A stretch of DNA of 64,000 nt from assembly GCF_026627925.1 (NCBI RefSeq), contig NZ_JAPNLE010000009.1, positions 2,604,001 to 2,668,000 on the forward strand, given 5' to 3'. The notes under the pieces were generated by a model. The model was not told where the DNA came from and ran no database searches. It saw only the letters and a list, made by a program, of their open reading frames with translations. Shown piece after piece: positions 29,808 to 40,237 of this stretch (the stretch's first letter is position 1; every line of letters begins with the position of its first letter). Position numbers and translations under genes: made by a program. This stretch comes from Cupriavidus sp. D39 (GTDB lineage Bacteria > Pseudomonadota > Gammaproteobacteria > Burkholderiales > Burkholderiaceae).

Positions 29808-29840
29808 AGCCACGGGCAATCCCCGTGGCTTTTTGTTTTT
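29808..29840 (+). terminator. Intrinsic terminator upstream of argD
   Basis: AGCCACGGG (29808-29816) pairs perfectly with CCCGTGGCT (29822-29830) around five bases and is followed by TTTTGTTTTT. It lies between the promoter at 29678 and argD, not after a gene, so readthrough must be regulated or argD must have a second promoter. Confidence 0.85.
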
Positions 29841-29883
29841 CTGCTCTCCTCCCCCTGTTTCACGCCGACCCCTGGAGTCCGCC

Positions 29884-31071
29884 ATGGCATTTGCTGAGTA
29901 CCCCGTCCAATCCCTGATGTACATCACCAACCGGCCCGAGCTCGTCTTTACCGAAGGCAAGGGCTCGTGGCTCACGGACCATAACGGCAAGCGATACCTG
30001 GACTTCGTGCAAGGCTGGGCGGTCAACTGCCTGGGGCACTCCAACCAGGCCATGATCGATGCGCTGGTGGCACAGTCGCAAAAGCTGTTCAACCCGAGCC
30101 CGGCGTTCTACAACGAACCCATGCTCAAGCTGGCCAAGCAGCTCACCGACGCCAGCTGCTTCGACAAGGTGTTCTTCGCCAACAGCGGCGCGGAAGCCAA
30201 CGAAGGCGCGATCAAGCTGGCGCGCAAATGGGGCCGCAAGCACAAGCACGGCGCGTTCGAGATCATCACCATGGACCACAGCTTCCACGGCCGCACGCTC
30301 GCCACCATGAGCGCGTCGGGCAAGGCCGGCTGGGACACCATCTTCGCGCCGCAGGTGCCGGGCTTCCCCAAGGCCGAGCTGAACGACCTGGCCTCGGTCG
30401 AGAAGCTGATCAACGACAAGACCGTGGCCATCATGCTGGAGCCGGTGCAGGGCGAAGGCGGCGTGATCCCCGCCTCGCGCGAATTCATGCAAGGCCTGCG
30501 CAAGCTGGCCGACCAGCACAAGCTGCTGTTCATCGTCGACGAAGTGCAGACCGGCTGCGGGCGCTGCGGCACCATGTTCGCCTATGAGCTGTCGGGCGTG
30601 GAGCCGGACATCATGACGCTGGGCAAGGGCATTGGCGGCGGCGTGCCGCTGGCAGCCCTGCTGTGCAAGGCCGAAGTCGCCAGCTTTGAAGCCGGCGACC
30701 AGGGCGGCACCTACAACGGCAACCCGGTGATGACGGCCGTCGGCAGCGCCGTGATCTCGCAGCTGACCGCGCCCGGCTTCCTGCAAAGCGTGCAAGAAAA
30801 AGGCGCCTACCTGCGCGAGCAGCTGCTGGCGCTGTCGTCGGAGTTCGGCCTGGGCGGCGAACGCGGCGAAGGCCTGCTGCGCGCGCTGGTGCTGAGCAAG
30901 GACATCGGCCCGCAACTGGTGGAGGAAGCACGCGACATGCAGCCGCAAGGCCTGCTGCTGAATTCGCCGCGCCCCAACCTGCTGCGCTTCATGCCCGCGC
31001 TGAACGTGACCACGGAAGAGATCGACCTGATGATCGGCAATCTGCGCACGCTGCTGAAGAAGCTGGCCTGA
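29884..31071 (+). CDS. argD: Acetylornithine aminotransferase family protein
   Basis: A 395-residue PLP-dependent class III aminotransferase. Segments: [68 protein letters not shown] with the PLP Asp, and [17 protein letters not shown] carrying the Schiff-base Lys. Acetylornithine transaminase in arginine synthesis is the likely role; GABA or succinylornithine use cannot be excluded. The gene stands alone behind a leader peptide/terminator, which supports amino-acid-linked control. The start ATG at 29884 has TGGAG upstream. Confidence 0.88.
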   Translation: MAFAEYPVQSLMYITNRPELVFTEGKGSWLTDHNGKRYLDFVQGWAVNCLGHSNQAMIDALVAQSQKLFNPSPAFYNEPMLKLAKQLTDASCFDKVFFANSGAEANEGAIKLARKWGRKHKHGAFEIITMDHSFHGRTLATMSASGKAGWDTIFAPQVPGFPKAELNDLASVEKLINDKTVAIMLEPVQGEGGVIPASREFMQGLRKLADQHKLLFIVDEVQTGCGRCGTMFAYELSGVEPDIMTLGKGIGGGVPLAALLCKAEVASFEAGDQGGTYNGNPVMTAVGSAVISQLTAPGFLQSVQEKGAYLREQLLALSSEFGLGGERGEGLLRALVLSKDIGPQLVEEARDMQPQGLLLNSPRPNLLRFMPALNVTTEEIDLMIGNLRTLLKKLA

Positions 31072-31089
31072 TAGCGGTCCGCTCGCAAT

Positions 31090-31126
31090 AAAAAAAGCCT
31101 GGTGCAAGAACGCACCGGGCTTTTTC
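31090..31126 (+). terminator. argD terminator
   Basis: AGCCTGGTGC-6 nt-GCACCGGGCT, with A runs before and TTTTTCTTT after, 20 bp downstream of the argD stop. Because both flanks are A/T runs it could act in both directions. Confidence 0.85.
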
Positions 31127-31130
31127 TTTG

Positions 31131-31350
31131 ATGCGGCGAAAGACCCTCGCCGCATAACGGGAGATTCAAACCTTCACGGCTACACCGAATGGTTCTCCAT
31201 TCCCGTCGGTTTGCTCCCCTCTCCCACTTGTGGGAGAGGGGCCGGGGAGAGGGCGGGCGCTCGACAAGCCATCGGATCGCAAGAACCACGGGCTCCGTGT
31301 CAAGTGGCTCCTAGCTAAGCCACCCCTCTCCCCCTGAGGAGAGAGGAGAG
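31131..31350. repeat. Modular palindromic repeat, copy B (inverted relative to copy C)
   Basis: It starts with ATGCGGCG-9 nt-CGCCGCAT (31131-31155), then AACGGGAGATTCAAACC, the CTCTCCCAC-TTGT-GGGAGAG hairpin, a GGGGAGAGGGCGGGCGC block, CAAGTGGCTCCTAGCTAAGCC and CCCCTCTCCCCCTGAGG. The same blocks appear, reverse-complemented, in copy C. It fills the gap between argD and livF (convergent). Confidence 0.82.
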
Positions 31351-31428
31351 ACAGCCGTCGTCATAGCGAGTGGTCTTGGCCCATACGGCGGCTTCGGCCA
31401 ACGCATCGAAGGCCTTATCCAGGCAATC

Positions 31429-32145
<717 letters not shown>

Positions 32146-32159
32146 TGTGTCTTTCCCCG

Positions 32160-32936
32160 TCAGTGCGCCGGGGTACCGAGGTAAGCCTCGATCACCGCTG
32201 GATTGCTCTGGACTTCATGCGGCAGGCCTTGCGCGATGACCTTGCCATAGTCAAGCACGGTCAGGCGGTTGCACAGGCCCATCACCAGCTTCACGTCGTG
32301 CTCGATCAGCAGGATGGTCTTGCCATCGCTGCGGATCTTGTCGAGCAGGCCGCGCAGCTCCACTTTCTCGGTGGCGTTCATGCCGGCGGCGGGTTCGTCC
32401 AGCGCCAGCAGCTTGGGCTCGGTGGCCAGCGCCCGCGCGATTTCCAGGCGGCGCTGGTGGCCGTACGACAGGTTGCGCGAGGTGAAGTGGGCGTACTTGC
32501 CAATGCCCACGTACTCGAGCAGGTCGTGCGCCCAGTCTTCCACCGAGTGTTCTTCACGCCGGACCGAAGGCGGGCGGAACACCGCACCTAACAGGCCAGC
32601 CTTGGTACGCACGTGCCGGCCCACCATCACGTTCTCCAGCGCGGTCATTTCGCCAAACAGGCGGATGTTCTGGAAGGTGCGGGCGATGCCGGCCTTGGCG
32701 ACTTCGTGCACGGCGGTCGGCTGGTAGGCCTTCCCACCCAGCACGAACTCGCCGGAGTCCGGCGTGTACAGGCCGGTGATGACGTTGAAGAAGGTGGTCT
32801 TGCCGGCCCCGTTGGGACCAATCAGGCCATAGATTTCACCCGGCTGGATTTGCAGGCCCACATCGGACAGCGCCTGCAGGCCGCCGAATCGCTTGTTGAC
32901 CCCCTGTACCGACAGGAGGAGATTCTCGTTGCTCAT
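32160..32936 (-). CDS. livG: Branched-chain amino-acid ABC transporter ATPase
   Basis: A 258-residue ATPase. Walker A GPNGAGKTTFFNVITG, GIARTFQNIRLFGEMTALENVMVGRH (typical of LivG), signature LSYGHQRRLEIARAL, Walker B LLALDEPAAGMN and LIEHDVKLVM. Start ATG 32936 (AGGAGG upstream); the longer frame to 32963 is unlikely. It is 13 bp from the livM stop. Confidence 0.94.
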   Translation of the reverse strand: MSNENLLLSVQGVNKRFGGLQALSDVGLQIQPGEIYGLIGPNGAGKTTFFNVITGLYTPDSGEFVLGGKAYQPTAVHEVAKAGIARTFQNIRLFGEMTALENVMVGRHVRTKAGLLGAVFRPPSVRREEHSVEDWAHDLLEYVGIGKYAHFTSRNLSYGHQRRLEIARALATEPKLLALDEPAAGMNATEKVELRGLLDKIRSDGKTILLIEHDVKLVMGLCNRLTVLDYGKVIAQGLPHEVQSNPAVIEAYLGTPAH

Positions 32937-32949
32937 GATGTCCTCCTGG

Positions 32950-34111
<1,162 letters not shown>

Positions 34112-34124
34112 GGATTCTCTCTCC

Positions 34125-35060
34125 TTAGGCGCGTTCGGAAACCCGCTCGCCCATGATGCCGGACGGACGGAAGACAAGGACGGTGATCAGCACGATAAAG
34201 GCGAACACGTCTTGGTAGTTGGAGCCAAATATGCCACCCGTGAGATCGCCGATGTAGCCGGCGCCCAGGGCTTCGATCAAGCCCAGCAGCATGCCGCCGA
34301 CCATGGCGCCCGCCAGGTTGCCGATGCCGCCCAGCACCGCGGCGGTGAACGCCTTCAGGCCCGGGATGAAGCCCATGTAGAAGTGGGCATTGCCGTAGTT
34401 GGTGGCCATCATCACGCCGGCCAGCGCGGCCAGCGCGGCGCCGATCATGAAGGTGGCCGAGATGACGAAGTTCGGGTTCACGCCCATCAGCCCCGCTACC
34501 TTCTGGTTCTCGGCGGTGGCGCGCATCGCGCGGCCGAGCTTGGTGCGGTTGACCAGGGTCAGCAGGCCCGCCATCACCATCAGCGCCATGCCGATGATGA
34601 CGATTTCCTTGCCCGTGATGGTGGCGCCGGTCGAGCCGATATCGATCGGCGACGAGGGCAGCAGCTGCGGGAAGGTCAGCGGGTTGCGCGACCAGATCAG
34701 CATGCCCATCGTCTGGAGGATGATGGACACGCCGATGGCGGTGATCAGCGGGGCCAGCCGCGGCGCGTTGCGCAACGGCCGGTAGGCCACCCGCTCGATG
34801 GTGTAGGCCAGCACGGCGCAGACCGGCATGGCGATCAGCGTGGCGATCACCAGCGTGAGCCACTCCGGCAAGCCGGGGAAGAATTTCTGCAAGCCAAGTA
34901 TGGCTGACAGGGCGGTCAGGGCGCCGATCATCAGCACGTCGCCGTGGGCGAAGTTGATGATCCCGAGAATGCCGTAGACCATGGTGTAGCCGAGTGCGAT
35001 CAGCGCATAGATGCTGCCGAGCACCAGACCGTTCACGATCTGCTGGATAAGGATATCCAT
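34125..35060 (-). CDS. livH: Branched-chain amino-acid ABC permease
   Basis: A 311-residue permease starting MDILIQQIVNGLVLGSIYALIALGYTMVYGILGIINFAHGD, the standard LivH N-terminus. It has about eight membrane helices and a cytoplasmic loop RTKLGRAMRATAENQKVAGLMGVN that contacts the ATPases. Start ATG 35060 has AGGAG upstream. It is separated from livJ by 209 bp that contain a terminator-like hairpin, so livHMGF may be made at a lower level than livJ. Confidence 0.95.
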   Translation of the reverse strand: MDILIQQIVNGLVLGSIYALIALGYTMVYGILGIINFAHGDVLMIGALTALSAILGLQKFFPGLPEWLTLVIATLIAMPVCAVLAYTIERVAYRPLRNAPRLAPLITAIGVSIILQTMGMLIWSRNPLTFPQLLPSSPIDIGSTGATITGKEIVIIGMALMVMAGLLTLVNRTKLGRAMRATAENQKVAGLMGVNPNFVISATFMIGAALAALAGVMMATNYGNAHFYMGFIPGLKAFTAAVLGGIGNLAGAMVGGMLLGLIEALGAGYIGDLTGGIFGSNYQDVFAFIVLITVLVFRPSGIMGERVSERA

Positions 35061-35211
35061 GAAAACTCCTTGCTTCCGTCCAAATTCCCTCGGCATGGTG
35101 TGGATGCCGGGGGGACGTTGATATGTTGGGTGGTTTGGTAGTGTCGTTTTCTGCTGGTAAGCGGCCTGCCTACTCCACCCATGGTAAGGATGCTGCATGT
35201 ATGGCAAGGCT

Positions 35212-35246
35212 AAAAAACGGCACCGCAACATACTCGCGGTGCCGTT
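35212..35246 (-). terminator. Terminator between livJ and livH
   Basis: On the minus strand AACGGCACCGC (35236-35246 arm) pairs with GCGGTGCCGTT (35217-35227 arm) and is followed by a T run (A run at 35212-35217 on the plus strand). It probably lets livJ be made in excess over the membrane parts by partial termination. Confidence 0.8.
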
Positions 35247-35269
35247 CGGATGGGCCGGTAAGCCCCGGA

Positions 35270-36475
35270 TTACATCTTCACGACGTCAAGGACGGTCTTC
35301 TTCTTGTCCTTGTACTCGTACAAGGTGATGGTGCCTTCCTTCATGTCGCCCTTTTCATCGAAGGCGATGTTGCCGATCAGGCCCTTGTAGTTGGTCTTGG
35401 GCATCTCGGCCAGGATGGCCGCCGGCTCGGTCGAGTTGGCGCGCTTCATGGCGTCAACGACGACCATGACGGCGTCATAGGTGAACGGTGCGTAGATCTG
35501 CACCGGCGCATTGAAGCGAGCCTGGTAGCGCTTGTCGAAATCGGCGCCCTGCTCCATCTTGGACAGTGCCAGACCGGCTTCCGAGCAGATGATGTTGGAC
35601 ACGGCATCGCCGGCCAGCTCAGCCACCTTGTCGGTACAGACGCCATCGCCGCCAACGATCTTGGAGCTGATGCCGAGTTCCTTGGCCTGCTTGGCGAACG
35701 GGCCGCCGGTGGCGTCCATGCCGCCGTACATGATCACGTCCGGCTTCTTGCCCTTGATCTTGGTCAGAATGGCCTTGAAGTCGGTGGCCTTGTCGTTGGT
35801 GGCTTCACGCGCCACCACGTTCACGCCGGACGCCTTGGCGGTCTTCTCGAACTCGTCGGCCAGGCCCTTGCCGTAGGCGGTGGCATCGTCGACGATGGCC
35901 ACGGTCTTGGCGTGCAGGCTCTTGGTGGCGTAGTTGGCCAGTGCCGGGCCTTGCTGGGCGTCGGTGGCCACCACGCGGAACGTGGTCTTGAAGCCTTGCT
36001 TGGTGTAGTCGGGGTTGGTCGACGACGGCGAGATCTGCACGATGCCGGCATCGCTATAGATCTTGGAGGCCGGAATCGATACGCCCGAGTTCAGGTGGCC
36101 AACCACTGCCACGACCTTGGCGTCCACCAGCTTCTGCGCCACGGCGGTGCCCGTCTTCGGGTCGCCCGCGTCGTCTTCGCCGACCAGCTCCAGCTTGATC
36201 TTCTTGCCGTTGATCTCCAGGCCGGTCTTGTTGACTTCTTCCACGGCCAGGCGGGCGCCGTTTTCGTTGTCCTTGCCAAGGTGAGCGATACCGCCGGTCA
36301 GCGGTGCAGCATGGCCGATCTTGACTACGACATCGCCACTGCCTGCTGCCGGCGCGGTCGCCGCGGCAGGTGCCGATGCTGCCGCATCAGCGGGCTTTTC
36401 TTCTTTCTTGCCGCAAGCAGTAACCAGCGCCACTGCGGCTGCGATCGGCAGAATCTTGGCAAACGTGATTTGCAT
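35270..36475 (-). CDS. livJ: Branched-chain amino-acid-binding protein
   Basis: A 401-residue periplasmic-binding protein. The N-terminus MQITFAKILPIAAAVALVTACGKKEE has a lipobox-like LVTAC, so it is probably a lipoprotein. An Ala/Pro-rich linker follows, and then the type I fold: VKIGHAAPLTGGIAHLGKDNENGARLAVEEVN, VVAVVGHLNSGVSIPASKIY and GQ-like IAFDEKGDMKEGTITLYEYKD. It binds leucine/isoleucine/valine or related amino acids. ATG 36475 has AGGAGA upstream. A promoter with a dyad lies 75-125 bp upstream. Confidence 0.94.
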   Translation of the reverse strand: MQITFAKILPIAAAVALVTACGKKEEKPADAAASAPAAATAPAAGSGDVVVKIGHAAPLTGGIAHLGKDNENGARLAVEEVNKTGLEINGKKIKLELVGEDDAGDPKTGTAVAQKLVDAKVVAVVGHLNSGVSIPASKIYSDAGIVQISPSSTNPDYTKQGFKTTFRVVATDAQQGPALANYATKSLHAKTVAIVDDATAYGKGLADEFEKTAKASGVNVVAREATNDKATDFKAILTKIKGKKPDVIMYGGMDATGGPFAKQAKELGISSKIVGGDGVCTDKVAELAGDAVSNIICSEAGLALSKMEQGADFDKRYQARFNAPVQIYAPFTYDAVMVVVDAMKRANSTEPAAILAEMPKTNYKGLIGNIAFDEKGDMKEGTITLYEYKDKKKTVLDVVKM

Positions 36476-36551
36476 GAGTGATCTCCTAGGATTCACATGA
36501 TCAGGGTAAACCAACGCCCCCCGGACGTTTCCCCTGAACCGCCATAGTTTA

Positions 36552-36600
36552 GTTTCAATTTGAAACGCGCGAATTGTATTCCCTTTTTAAACGGATGCAA
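36552..36600 (-). promoter_or_regulatory. livJ promoter region with perfect dyad
   Basis: On the minus strand TTGCAT (36595-36600), 16 bp and TACAAT (36573-36578) form a fair promoter. Just downstream lies the perfect 15-bp palindrome GTTTCAATTTGAAAC (36552-36566), well placed as an operator. Confidence 0.45.
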
Positions 36601-36644
36601 TATGCGACGCAACAACCTGAAGGATTAACCCACCAAATGAGCTA

Positions 36645-36680
36645 GGGAATTTCCCCAATGCGCGCATTGGGGCAATTCCC
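36645..36680. repeat. 36-bp near-perfect palindrome
   Basis: Two 18-bp arms meet with no loop (GGGAATTTCCCCAATGCG and its complement with one mismatch). It lies in the gap between livJ and ispH and has no T run. It may be a protein site or a cruciform. Confidence 0.75.
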
Positions 36681-36850
36681 GCCTACATGGAGGCTAGCCG
36701 TTGATACTAACAAGATTCGTGCCTACCGCGTGCCACAGGGCAGCTTTGATGCTTGCAAGTCACTCCGGCGGGCCGCGTATTAAATAGGTGTTTCATTTAA
36801 TATCAACCAGCTCATTCAAATACGAGGAACGGGTGCACCGGCACCATAAT

Positions 36851-36895
36851 AGGGAAATCCCCAATTACAGGGATTTCCCTTATTTGTCTTTTTGG
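36851..36895 (+). terminator. Terminator-like hairpin with no upstream gene
   Basis: AGGGAAATCCC (36851-36861) pairs with GGGATTTCCCT (36870-36880) and is followed by TATTTGTCTTTTT. The nearest gene upstream on the plus strand is none in this gap, so a small RNA ending here is possible. Confidence 0.5.
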
Positions 36896-37069
36896 ACAGA
36901 CAGGTATAAGGCCGTTCGCACCGGGCTTGTGCATTATCCAAGGGATGGCAGGCAATATAGGGTGCTATATCTTGGTGCAACCCTGGCGAGAGAATGGTGC
37001 GCAACGGCGTGCAACCGGTGCGACGGAGGGGTGCCTGCCGAGCGCAAACGGCAGCGCAAGCGGCAGCGC

Positions 37070-37099
37070 AAAAAGCAACGGCCCGCGAGAGCGGGCCGT
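37070..37099 (-). terminator. ispH terminator
   Basis: ACGGCCCGC (37078-37086) pairs with GCGGGCCGT (37091-37099). On the minus strand a TTGCTTTTTG run follows the stem, 33 bp after the ispH stop. Confidence 0.8.
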
Positions 37100-37131
37100 C
37101 TTGCCAGACAATCAGGTGTGGATCACGCTGA

Positions 37132-38093
37132 TCAGGCGGGCGTGACCTGTTGCAGGCCGCGCGGCAAGGGAAACGACATCTTCTCCTCGATCCCGTCCAG
37201 CGCGCGCACGTTGCGCGCACCCAGCAGGTGCAGGCGCGCGACGATGGCCTGTGCCAGCGCCTCGGGGGCGGAGGCGCCGGCGGTCAGGCCGATGCGGCGC
37301 TTGCCCGCGATCCATTCCGGCTGGAGCTGATCGGGCGAATCAATCATGTAGGCCGGCACGCCCAGGCGCTGCGCGAGCTCGCGCAAGCGGTTGGAGTTGG
37401 AGCTGTTGGGGCTGCCCACCACGATCACCACCTCAACCTGCGGTGCCATGAACTTCACGGCATCCTGGCGGTTCTGGGTGGCATAGCAGATGTCCTGCTT
37501 CTTGGGCTCGCGGATCAGCGGGAAGCGCGCCTTGAGCGCGGCGACGATCTCCAGCGTTTCGTCCACCGAGAGCGTGGTCTGGGTCACGAATGCCAAGCGC
37601 TCGGGATCAGCCACGTGCAGCTTGGCGACATCCGCGGAGGACTCGACCAGCAGCATGCCGCCTTCAGCCTGCCCCATGGTGCCCTCGACTTCAGGATGGC
37701 CCTTGTGCCCGATCATGATGATCTCGCAGCCCTCGGTGCGCATCTTGCCGACTTCCACGTGCACCTTGGTCACCAGCGGGCAGGTGGCATCGAACACGTT
37801 CAGGCCGCGCACGGCGGCATCGGCGCGCACTTCCTTGGAGACGCCGTGCGCACTGAAGATCACAGTCGACCCGGGCGGCACTTCCTCGAGCTCCTGCACG
37901 AAGACCGCGCCCTTGCGGCGCAGGTCTTCCACCACATAGGCGTTGTGGACGATTTCGTGGCGCACGTAGATCGGCGCGCCGTAGCGTGCAAGGGCGCGCT
38001 CGACGATCTCGATGGCGCGATCCACGCCGGCGCAAAGCCGCGCGGCTGCGCCATCAGGATCTCGGCATCGGGGGCTGTGGTGGGTTCAGACAT
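37132..38093 (-). CDS. ispH: 4-hydroxy-3-methylbut-2-enyl diphosphate reductase (one frameshift)
   Basis: The last enzyme of the MEP isoprenoid route, a 4Fe-4S protein. The restored length is 320 residues. One base is missing in the A3 run at 38034-38036; restoring it gives [20 protein letters not shown], which supplies the first cluster Cys. The others are in [11 protein letters not shown] and [25 protein letters not shown] and the C-terminal [14 protein letters not shown] are typical. It is an essential gene in this group, so the frameshift must be a sequencing error. It sits 49 bp downstream of fkpB, as in E. coli. Confidence 0.95.
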
Positions 38094-38142
38094 GCAAGGA
38101 TTCGACTCATGGGTGCCGGCACGAGGCCGGCCGGTGGTCTGC

Positions 38143-38640
38143 TTAGAGAATGCCGATCAGTTGGACATCGAACAGGATGGTCTGTCCGGCCAGCGGGTGG
38201 TTGAAATCGAACAGCGCCGACGTCGTGCCGATCTCCTTGAGCACACCGGCGTACTTACCGCCGCCGGGCGCATTGAACTCAACCAGGTCGCCCGGGGCGT
38301 AGTCCTCTTCAAATGAAGAGTTCTCGCGCAGCGTCGCCAGCGAAACCCGTTGCAGCAGCTCGGGATTGCGCGGGCCGAAGGCGTGCTCCGGCGCCAGCCG
38401 GTAAGTCATGCGCTCGCCCTCCGGCATCCCCAGCAGCGCCTGCTCCAGTGTAGGCGCGAACTGGCCTTGTCCGAGCAGCAGCGTGGCGGGCTTCTCCGCG
38501 AAGGTACTGACGATCTCAGTGCCGTTCTCCATGGAGATGCTGTAGTGAAGGGTCAGGAAGGAGTCCGCCTGCACGGTCTTGCGGCCATCCACGGTGCCGT
38601 CCCCGTCCTTCGGGCCGGAAGCAAAAGTTTGCAAAGTCAT
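38143..38640 (-). CDS. fkpB: FKBP-type peptidyl-prolyl isomerase (SlpA-like)
   Basis: A 165-residue SlyD/SlpA-type protein: LHYSISMENGTEIVSTF, LGQGQFAPTLEQALLGMPEGERMTYRLAPEHAFGPRNPELLQRVSL, then the insert-in-flap segment and FDFNHPLAGQTILFDVQLIGI. It is a cytoplasmic chaperone/isomerase. It is co-transcribed with ispH, a pairing found in many proteobacteria. Confidence 0.93.
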   Translation of the reverse strand: MTLQTFASGPKDGDGTVDGRKTVQADSFLTLHYSISMENGTEIVSTFAEKPATLLLGQGQFAPTLEQALLGMPEGERMTYRLAPEHAFGPRNPELLQRVSLATLRENSSFEEDYAPGDLVEFNAPGGGKYAGVLKEIGTTSALFDFNHPLAGQTILFDVQLIGIL

Positions 38641-38730
38641 AGGTGCTCAACCAGTCAACAACCCGTATTGTAAGCGACTCGACCGAGCGCCGCCTTCTCC
38701 GCGGTGCCATTGTTCCGAGGGGATCGTGCC

Positions 38731-39403
38731 ATGCGCATTACCGATTGGCCCAGCAATGAGCGGCCACGCGAGAAACTGCTCAGCGGCGGGGCCGCTACGC
38801 TCTCAGATGCCGAACTGCTCGCCGTTTCCTGCGCGTGGGCGTGGCGGGTAAGAGTGCCGTTGACATCGCCCGGGAGCTGCTGAATGATTTCGGCACGCTC
38901 AGCGGCCTGTTTGCGGCCGACGCGACGCAACTGGCCCGCGTCAAGGGCGTTGGCGGCGCCAAGTACGCGCAGTTGCAGGCGGCCCGTGAGCTGACGCGGC
39001 GAGCGCTGGGCGAACAGCTGCAACTGCCCGGGGCACTGGATTCCCCACGGCGGTGCGCGACTATCTGCGCCTGTCACTGGCGGGGCTGGCCCACGAAGTG
39101 TTCCTGTGCCTGTTCCTGGACGCCCGCAACCGCCTGCTGGCCAGCGAGGAGCTGTTTCGCGGCACACTGACCCAGACCAGCGTCTATCCTCGAGAAGTAG
39201 CACGAAAGGCACTTGCACATAACGCCGCGGCGGTCATCGTCGCGCACAACCACCCGTCCGGCAACACCACGCCCAGCGCCGCGGATCTCGCCATGACCCG
39301 CGCGTTGACCCGCTCCCTGGCCCTGATCGACGTGCAAGTTCTTGACCATTTCATCGTCGCAGGTAGTAACATCCACTCCTTCGCCGAACACGGCCAGCTG
39401 TGA
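38731..39403 (+). CDS. radC: RadC/JAB-family protein (two frameshifts)
   Basis: The restored length is 224 residues. Missing bases in T3 at 38825-38827 and C4 at 39043-39046 split the gene into three frames that rejoin as [19 protein letters not shown] and [23 protein letters not shown]. The N-terminal UPF0758 helix-hairpin-helix part ([24 protein letters not shown]) is followed by the JAMM metalloprotease-like domain: [33 protein letters not shown] (HxHx7D) and DHFIVAG. The true function of RadC is unsettled; a link to DNA repair is doubtful. It is divergent from fkpB. Confidence 0.93.
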
Positions 39404-39475
39404 TGCAAGATGCGATGCGCGTTGTGATGCGCACCGCACGGATGCACACCCCTGAATGGTAAACGAGAGAAGGCA

Positions 39476-39505
39476 TTGATTCACTAGTGCTTTCCGTTCT
39501 ATAAT
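39476..39505 (+). promoter_or_regulatory. rpmB-rpmG promoter
   Basis: TTGATT (39476-39481), an 18-bp spacer and a perfect TATAAT (39500-39505), 98 bp upstream of rpmB. A strong ribosomal-protein promoter is expected here. Confidence 0.75.
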
Positions 39506-39603
39506 GTTCGTTTGCTGAAGTCTCAACCGCTGCAGTCCGGGCCAGCGCGCCTTTTGTTGATCTGTTGCGAACATTGTCCACGTAGAAGAGTTAGGAGTGC
39601 TTC

Positions 39604-39837
39604 ATGGCACGCGTCTGTCAAGTGACCGGGAAAGCGCCGATGGTCGGCAACAACGTTTCCCACGCAAACAACAAGACCAAGCGTCGTTTTCTGCCCAACC
39701 TGCAGAATCGTCGTTTCTTTGTTGAATCGGAAAACCGCTGGGTGAGCCTGCGCGTCTCGAACGCCGGCCTGCGCCTGATCGACAAGAAAGGCATCGACAC
39801 CGTGCTCGTGGATCTGCGCGCACGTGGCGAAGTCTAA
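39604..39837 (+). CDS. rpmB: 50S ribosomal protein L28
   Basis: A 77-residue protein, [40 protein letters not shown]..., the standard L28 sequence without zinc-binding cysteines. It has a strong promoter 98 bp upstream and a TTAGGAG ribosome site. rpmG follows 13 bp later. Confidence 0.98.
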   Translation: MARVCQVTGKAPMVGNNVSHANNKTKRRFLPNLQNRRFFVESENRWVSLRVSNAGLRLIDKKGIDTVLVDLRARGEV

Positions 39838-39850
39838 TTAGGAGCACATC

Positions 39851-40021
39851 ATGGCCAGCAAAGGCGGACGCGATAAAATCAAGTTGGAGTCGACTGCAGG
39901 TACGGGTCACTTCTACACGACCACCAAAAACAAGCGCACGATGCCGGAAAAGATGGAGATCATGAAGTTCGATCCCGTCGCCCGCAAGCACGTGTCGTAC
40001 AAGGAAACCAAGATCAAGTAA
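39851..40021 (+). CDS. rpmG: 50S ribosomal protein L33
   Basis: A 56-residue protein, [20 protein letters not shown]..., ending VSYKETKIK. This is the zinc-free form of L33 (no CxxC). It is paired with rpmB as in most proteobacteria. An intrinsic terminator follows at 40065-40087. Confidence 0.97.
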   Translation: MASKGGRDKIKLESTAGTGHFYTTTKNKRTMPEKMEIMKFDPVARKHVSYKETKIK

Positions 40022-40064
40022 TTGATCCTGTCTTCCTCATGCCGATCGCGCGGCATGTCGGTAG

Positions 40065-40087
40065 AAACCCCGCCCAGGCGGGGTTTT
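40065..40087 (+). terminator. rpmB-rpmG terminator
   Basis: AAACCCCGCC-CA-GGCGGGGTTTTT, a GC stem with a T run, 43 bp after rpmG. Confidence 0.88.
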
Positions 40088-40237
40088 TGCTTTTCGGGCC
40101 GCAAACGCCGCATTGCGCAGCCGACGCCTCTCGACGCCCTGCCCCACGCTGCTTGCTTGCCCACGCGAGCCCGCTGGCGGTGTACACTTTCCAGCTTTCC
40201 TGCCTCCCGACCGCGTGCCGCGCGCGTCTCTCGCACC

